Shown here piece by piece: positions 4,581-7,014 of a stretch of 7,014 nt of DNA (the first letter of the stretch is position 1; each line of letters starts with the position of its first letter). Source of the DNA: Candidatus Ruminimicrobiellum caprinum (GTDB lineage: Bacteria > Elusimicrobiota > Endomicrobiia > Endomicrobiales > Endomicrobiaceae). The DNA is taken from NCBI GenBank assembly GCA_017413305.1, contig JAFPUA010000220.1, positions 1-7,014 on the forward strand, in the 5' to 3' direction. The notes beneath the pieces are model-generated. The model had not been told where the DNA came from, searched no databases, and saw only the letters and a list, made by a program, of their open reading frames with translations. The translations under genes and the position numbers were made by a program.

Positions 4581-6386
4581 TTAGAATCTTATATCTATTC
4601 CCGCTGTCCCCGTAATTCCCGGCATCGGATAATCATAACTCAACTGATATTTATCGTTATTTGTTAAGTTGTTTCCTTTAACCCATAAAGAAACATATTC
4701 CATTATCTGATAGTCTGCTCTTGCACCGAGCAAGCAATAATCGTCTAAATAATCTCCTGTTTCACATAAGGTTGAAGTAACATAAGAAACATCTGCAGAT
4801 ATCTTAAGAGCTTTTATAGGTTTTACTGCCAAAATATAATTCAAAACATGCATAGGTTTATAAATTAAATCCGTGTGAGTGTTTTTATCTTCAGCTCTTG
4901 TATATGTATAATTTAATTTATGAGAAACTTCTTTCATCATATCGTATTTTAAACCTACTTCATAACCATACTGTCTGGCTTTGTCTATATTTTGCGGTAT
5001 CCACATTGAATCATAGTTAATTAAATCTTCGGAATCAATGTAAAAACCGGTTACCATACCGGTAAATTTACCCTGAGAATATTCTACACCTAAATCATAA
5101 GACCAACCTTTTTCCGGTTTCAAATCCGGGTTACACATCCAAGGGAAATATAAGTCATTAAATGACGGAGCTCTGAAAACTTTACTTACATTACCGGAAA
5201 GTTTTATTTCATCAGTAAGTTTATAAATTGCGGAGAGTGCAGGTGTGAAAACATCTTCATAATCGTTATTTATATCGCCTCTGACAACAGGTATCAATGT
5301 TAATTTTCCAAAAGTTAAAACTGCCTGCAAGTAAGCTGCAGCAGATTCTCTGAATTTATTTATTTCTTCCGTATCTGTTAAAACATCTTTCTGTTTAAAT
5401 TCTACTTTATCGTATTCCAATCCTAAAGTTAAGAAATCTTTATACGAAACAGTACCTTTTACACCGGTATCGGAGGTATTATAACTACCGTACCAAGGCC
5501 ATCCTGTGCCAAAATCACTGGCTTTTCTCATTGAATTAGAATTATATCCGAATACATTGATATTAAAATCATCTATTTTCGTATTATAATCAAGTCTTAA
5601 GTAGTTATTATCTTCAAATTGTTTTGCCATAGGTGTAGGAGCTGATTTTGTGCCAGGATTACCAATATCTGCATTGTATGCCTGACCTGACAAAACAAAT
5701 TCCGAATTTTCGGTAGGTTTTACTGCTATTTTACCGAAAATATTTTTGGAATTATAAAAAGAATTTGGTCTATAACCGTCGGAACTTGTCATTGACGGTG
5801 CAGCTAAAATAGATATCCAATCATTGGCATAAGCACCTGTAATACCTGCATTCATTGTTTTAAATGTGCCAAAAGAAAAATACGGATTAACATTAGGGGT
5901 ATCTTCCGTTGCTTTCTTGGTAATAACATTAATTACACCGCCGAAAGCACCTGTTCCGTAAACTGCCGCACCGGAACCCCTAATAATTTCAACTCTTTCT
6001 ATCATACTTGCAGGAATTGCCGTAAAATCAGCTGTTGCAAGTGCAATTTCATTTACTTTTCTACCATCGATCAACACTAATGTCTGTGCAGAAGTTGCAC
6101 CTCTCATAAATACAGACTGTGTCTGTCCCAAAGGGCCATTACTTTTGTAAGAGATACCTACTTCACCTTCAATAATGTCGCCTAAAGTTTTAGCACTTTT
6201 TTCTTTAATTTCTTCTTCGGTGATAACCGTTAAATTTGTGGTTAAATCACTTAACTTCTCAGGCGATTTTGTCAAAGACAAAAACACTTCGTCTGCTTCG
6301 CCATCTTGACTAACTGCAGCAAAAACATTCGGCGAAAATGTTGATGCCATTAACAATGCTACTGCGATACTAACTAACTTCTTCAT
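4581..6386 (-). CDS. TonB-dependent outer-membrane receptor, BtuB-like
   Basis: A 601-residue outer-membrane protein. Residues 1-23 are a signal peptide (MKKLVSIAVALLMAS...NVFA before AVS). A likely TonB box is DEVFLSLTK (32-40). The plug domain covers about 45-157, with LGDIIEGEVGISY, MRGATSAQTLVLIDG, VNEI, IPASMIERVEIIRGSGAAVYG (residues 124-144, split as IPASMIERVEII and RGSGAAVYG) and FGGVINVITKK. The rest is a beta-barrel that includes FRAPSFNDLYFPW and the PDLKPEKGWSYDLGVEYSQG region and ends in a terminal Phe (GIDIRF), as outer-membrane barrels usually do. The length matches BtuB and small siderophore receptors. Energy from TonB-ExbBD would drive uptake. It starts 18 bp after the stop of an FecC/BtuD-type ATPase gene, with AAAGGAG in the gap, so both belong to one importer. 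The ligand (cobalamin, heme or ferric chelate) cannot be told from sequence; no cobalamin riboswitch is visible. Confidence 0.93.
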   Translation of the reverse strand: MKKLVSIAVALLMASTFSPNVFAAVSQDGEADEVFLSLTKSPEKLSDLTTNLTVITEEEIKEKSAKTLGDIIEGEVGISYKSNGPLGQTQSVFMRGATSAQTLVLIDGRKVNEIALATADFTAIPASMIERVEIIRGSGAAVYGTGAFGGVINVITKKATEDTPNVNPYFSFGTFKTMNAGITGAYANDWISILAAPSMTSSDGYRPNSFYNSKNIFGKIAVKPTENSEFVLSGQAYNADIGNPGTKSAPTPMAKQFEDNNYLRLDYNTKIDDFNINVFGYNSNSMRKASDFGTGWPWYGSYNTSDTGVKGTVSYKDFLTLGLEYDKVEFKQKDVLTDTEEINKFRESAAAYLQAVLTFGKLTLIPVVRGDINNDYEDVFTPALSAIYKLTDEIKLSGNVSKVFRAPSFNDLYFPWMCNPDLKPEKGWSYDLGVEYSQGKFTGMVTGFYIDSEDLINYDSMWIPQNIDKARQYGYEVGLKYDMMKEVSHKLNYTYTRAEDKNTHTDLIYKPMHVLNYILAVKPIKALKISADVSYVTSTLCETGDYLDDYCLLGARADYQIMEYVSLWVKGNNLTNNDKYQLSYDYPMPGITGTAGIDIRF

Positions 6387-6404
6387 TTCCTTTTTTCTCC
6401 TTTA

Positions 6405-7014
6405 TTATTTGTAAACCGGTATAATTATCGGTTTATTTGATACCGGATTAGTTTTTACAACCACTTTGGTATTATAAACTTTCTCTATATCGGAATAATT
6501 TAAAACTTTCTCCGCACTACCGAAATTTAAAACTTTTTTATTATCAAGTAAAACAATATCGGAACAAAATTCGCCTGCTAAGTTTAAATCGTGAACTGTA
6601 GCAATAATTGTTTTGTTATATTTCTCGTTTAACATTTTTAATAATTTAAAAATTGTTGCTTGGCTACCGATATCAAGATGAGATGTCGGTTCATCAAGGG
6701 CGATAATATCCGTCTGCTGAACGAGAGTTTGTGCTAACAAAACTTTCTGTTTTTCTCCGCCTGAAAGTTCATTTATATTTCTTTCGGCAAACTCCGTAAT
6801 TTCAGTAAAATTCATAATATCTTCAACCACTTTAAAATCTTCTTTTGATGCGGGTTTAAACATATTAATATATGGATATCTGCCAAACATAACAAAATCT
6901 TTTACTTTAAAAGAAAAATCAAATTGCATACTCTGCGGCATAAAAGAAATTTTCTTTGCAAGAACATTTTTTTTCATTTTATAAATGTCTGCATAATTGA
7001 TAAAAATATTTCCG
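6405..7014 (-). CDS. ABC transporter ATP-binding protein, FecCD/BtuCD-type importer (N-terminus beyond right edge)
   Basis: The frame is open to the window edge: 202 residues are visible, beginning GNIFINYADIYKMKKNVLA. The N-terminal region with the Walker A motif is cut off, so an ATG at 6977 should not be taken as the start. In order, the visible part shows the Q-loop (ISFMPQ), the MFGRYPY segment typical of metal-chelate importers, the signature LSGGEKQ, Walker B IIALDEP, the D-loop SHLD and the switch His in ATVHDLN. All core residues past Walker A are present. It would form a dimer below an inner-membrane permease and energise import of iron-siderophore, heme or cobalamin. The C-terminal tail (VVVKTNPVSNKPIIIPVYK) is characteristic of this subfamily. 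The permease and binding protein are presumably upstream, outside the window. The receptor gene follows after 18 bp. Confidence 0.92.
   Translation of the reverse strand, partial: GNIFINYADIYKMKKNVLAKKISFMPQSMQFDFSFKVKDFVMFGRYPYINMFKPASKEDFKVVEDIMNFTEITEFAERNINELSGGEKQKVLLAQTLVQQTDIIALDEPTSHLDIGSQATIFKLLKMLNEKYNKTIIATVHDLNLAGEFCSDIVLLDNKKVLNFGSAEKVLNYSDIEKVYNTKVVVKTNPVSNKPIIIPVYK

Noticed and set aside
6405..6977. ABC ATPase starting at the ATG at 6977 as a short complete protein
   Set aside because: The frame stays open to the window edge and the upstream residues (GNIFINYADIYK) fit the family; Walker A must lie outside the window.

Overview
The window is AT-rich (roughly 30% GC by eye). 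Its protein set is diderm: a TonB-dependent outer-membrane receptor, a type IV pilin-like protein with a class III signal, and secreted cell-envelope proteins. The pilin style (GFTLTEVII start, then an 'AEGYALLGAIRDAQISYYNEYG' type segment, split here as AEGYALLGAIRD and AQISYYNEYG) and the pairing of a stalk/AMIN-domain amidase with a glucodextranase-C-module protein resemble Elusimicrobiota from animal guts. That assignment is inference from memory of the families, not a database result.

Layout, left to right. (1) At 1-2249, minus strand, a two-gene envelope operon: a secreted protein of about 520 aa with a DOMON-like C-terminal module (2249 to 687), then, 10 bp on, the N-terminal part of a probable N-acetylmuramoyl-L-alanine amidase that runs off the left edge. 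A hairpin with a T-run, which terminates the upstream Fic gene, overlaps a good sigma70-like promoter whose -10 box lies only 8 bp before the ATG. (2) At 2312-3261, minus strand, a Fic-domain protein with an N-terminal helix-turn-helix and its own inhibitory motif. Its promoter is flanked and invaded by an 11-bp perfect inverted repeat. (3) At 3306-3839, minus strand, a lone pilin-like gene with its own terminator. (4) At 3840-4065, an unusually rich regulatory spacer between the pilin and a divergent XRE repressor. It has face-to-face promoters, a tandem 10-bp repeat plus a 15-bp palindrome covering the pilin-side -10 box, and a nested three-stem inverted-repeat structure of about 91 bp. (5) At 4066-4389, plus strand, the small XRE regulator. 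(6) At 4500-4550, a 13-bp perfect stem serving as the likely end of the next operon. (7) At 4581-7014, minus strand, an operon with an FecCD/BtuCD-type ABC ATPase (cut at the right edge) followed by a BtuB-like TonB-dependent receptor for cobalamin, heme or a ferric siderophore.

How the parts fit: the two outer blocks look like ordinary chromosomal operons (wall remodelling; metal-chelate uptake). The middle block (Fic, pilin, XRE) looks like an accessory insertion in which each gene is separately promoted. The pilin and XRE gene appear to share a regulatory switch. The most interesting part of the window is that 3870-4065 spacer. No CRISPR array, tRNA, rRNA, insertion sequence or recognised riboswitch was seen.
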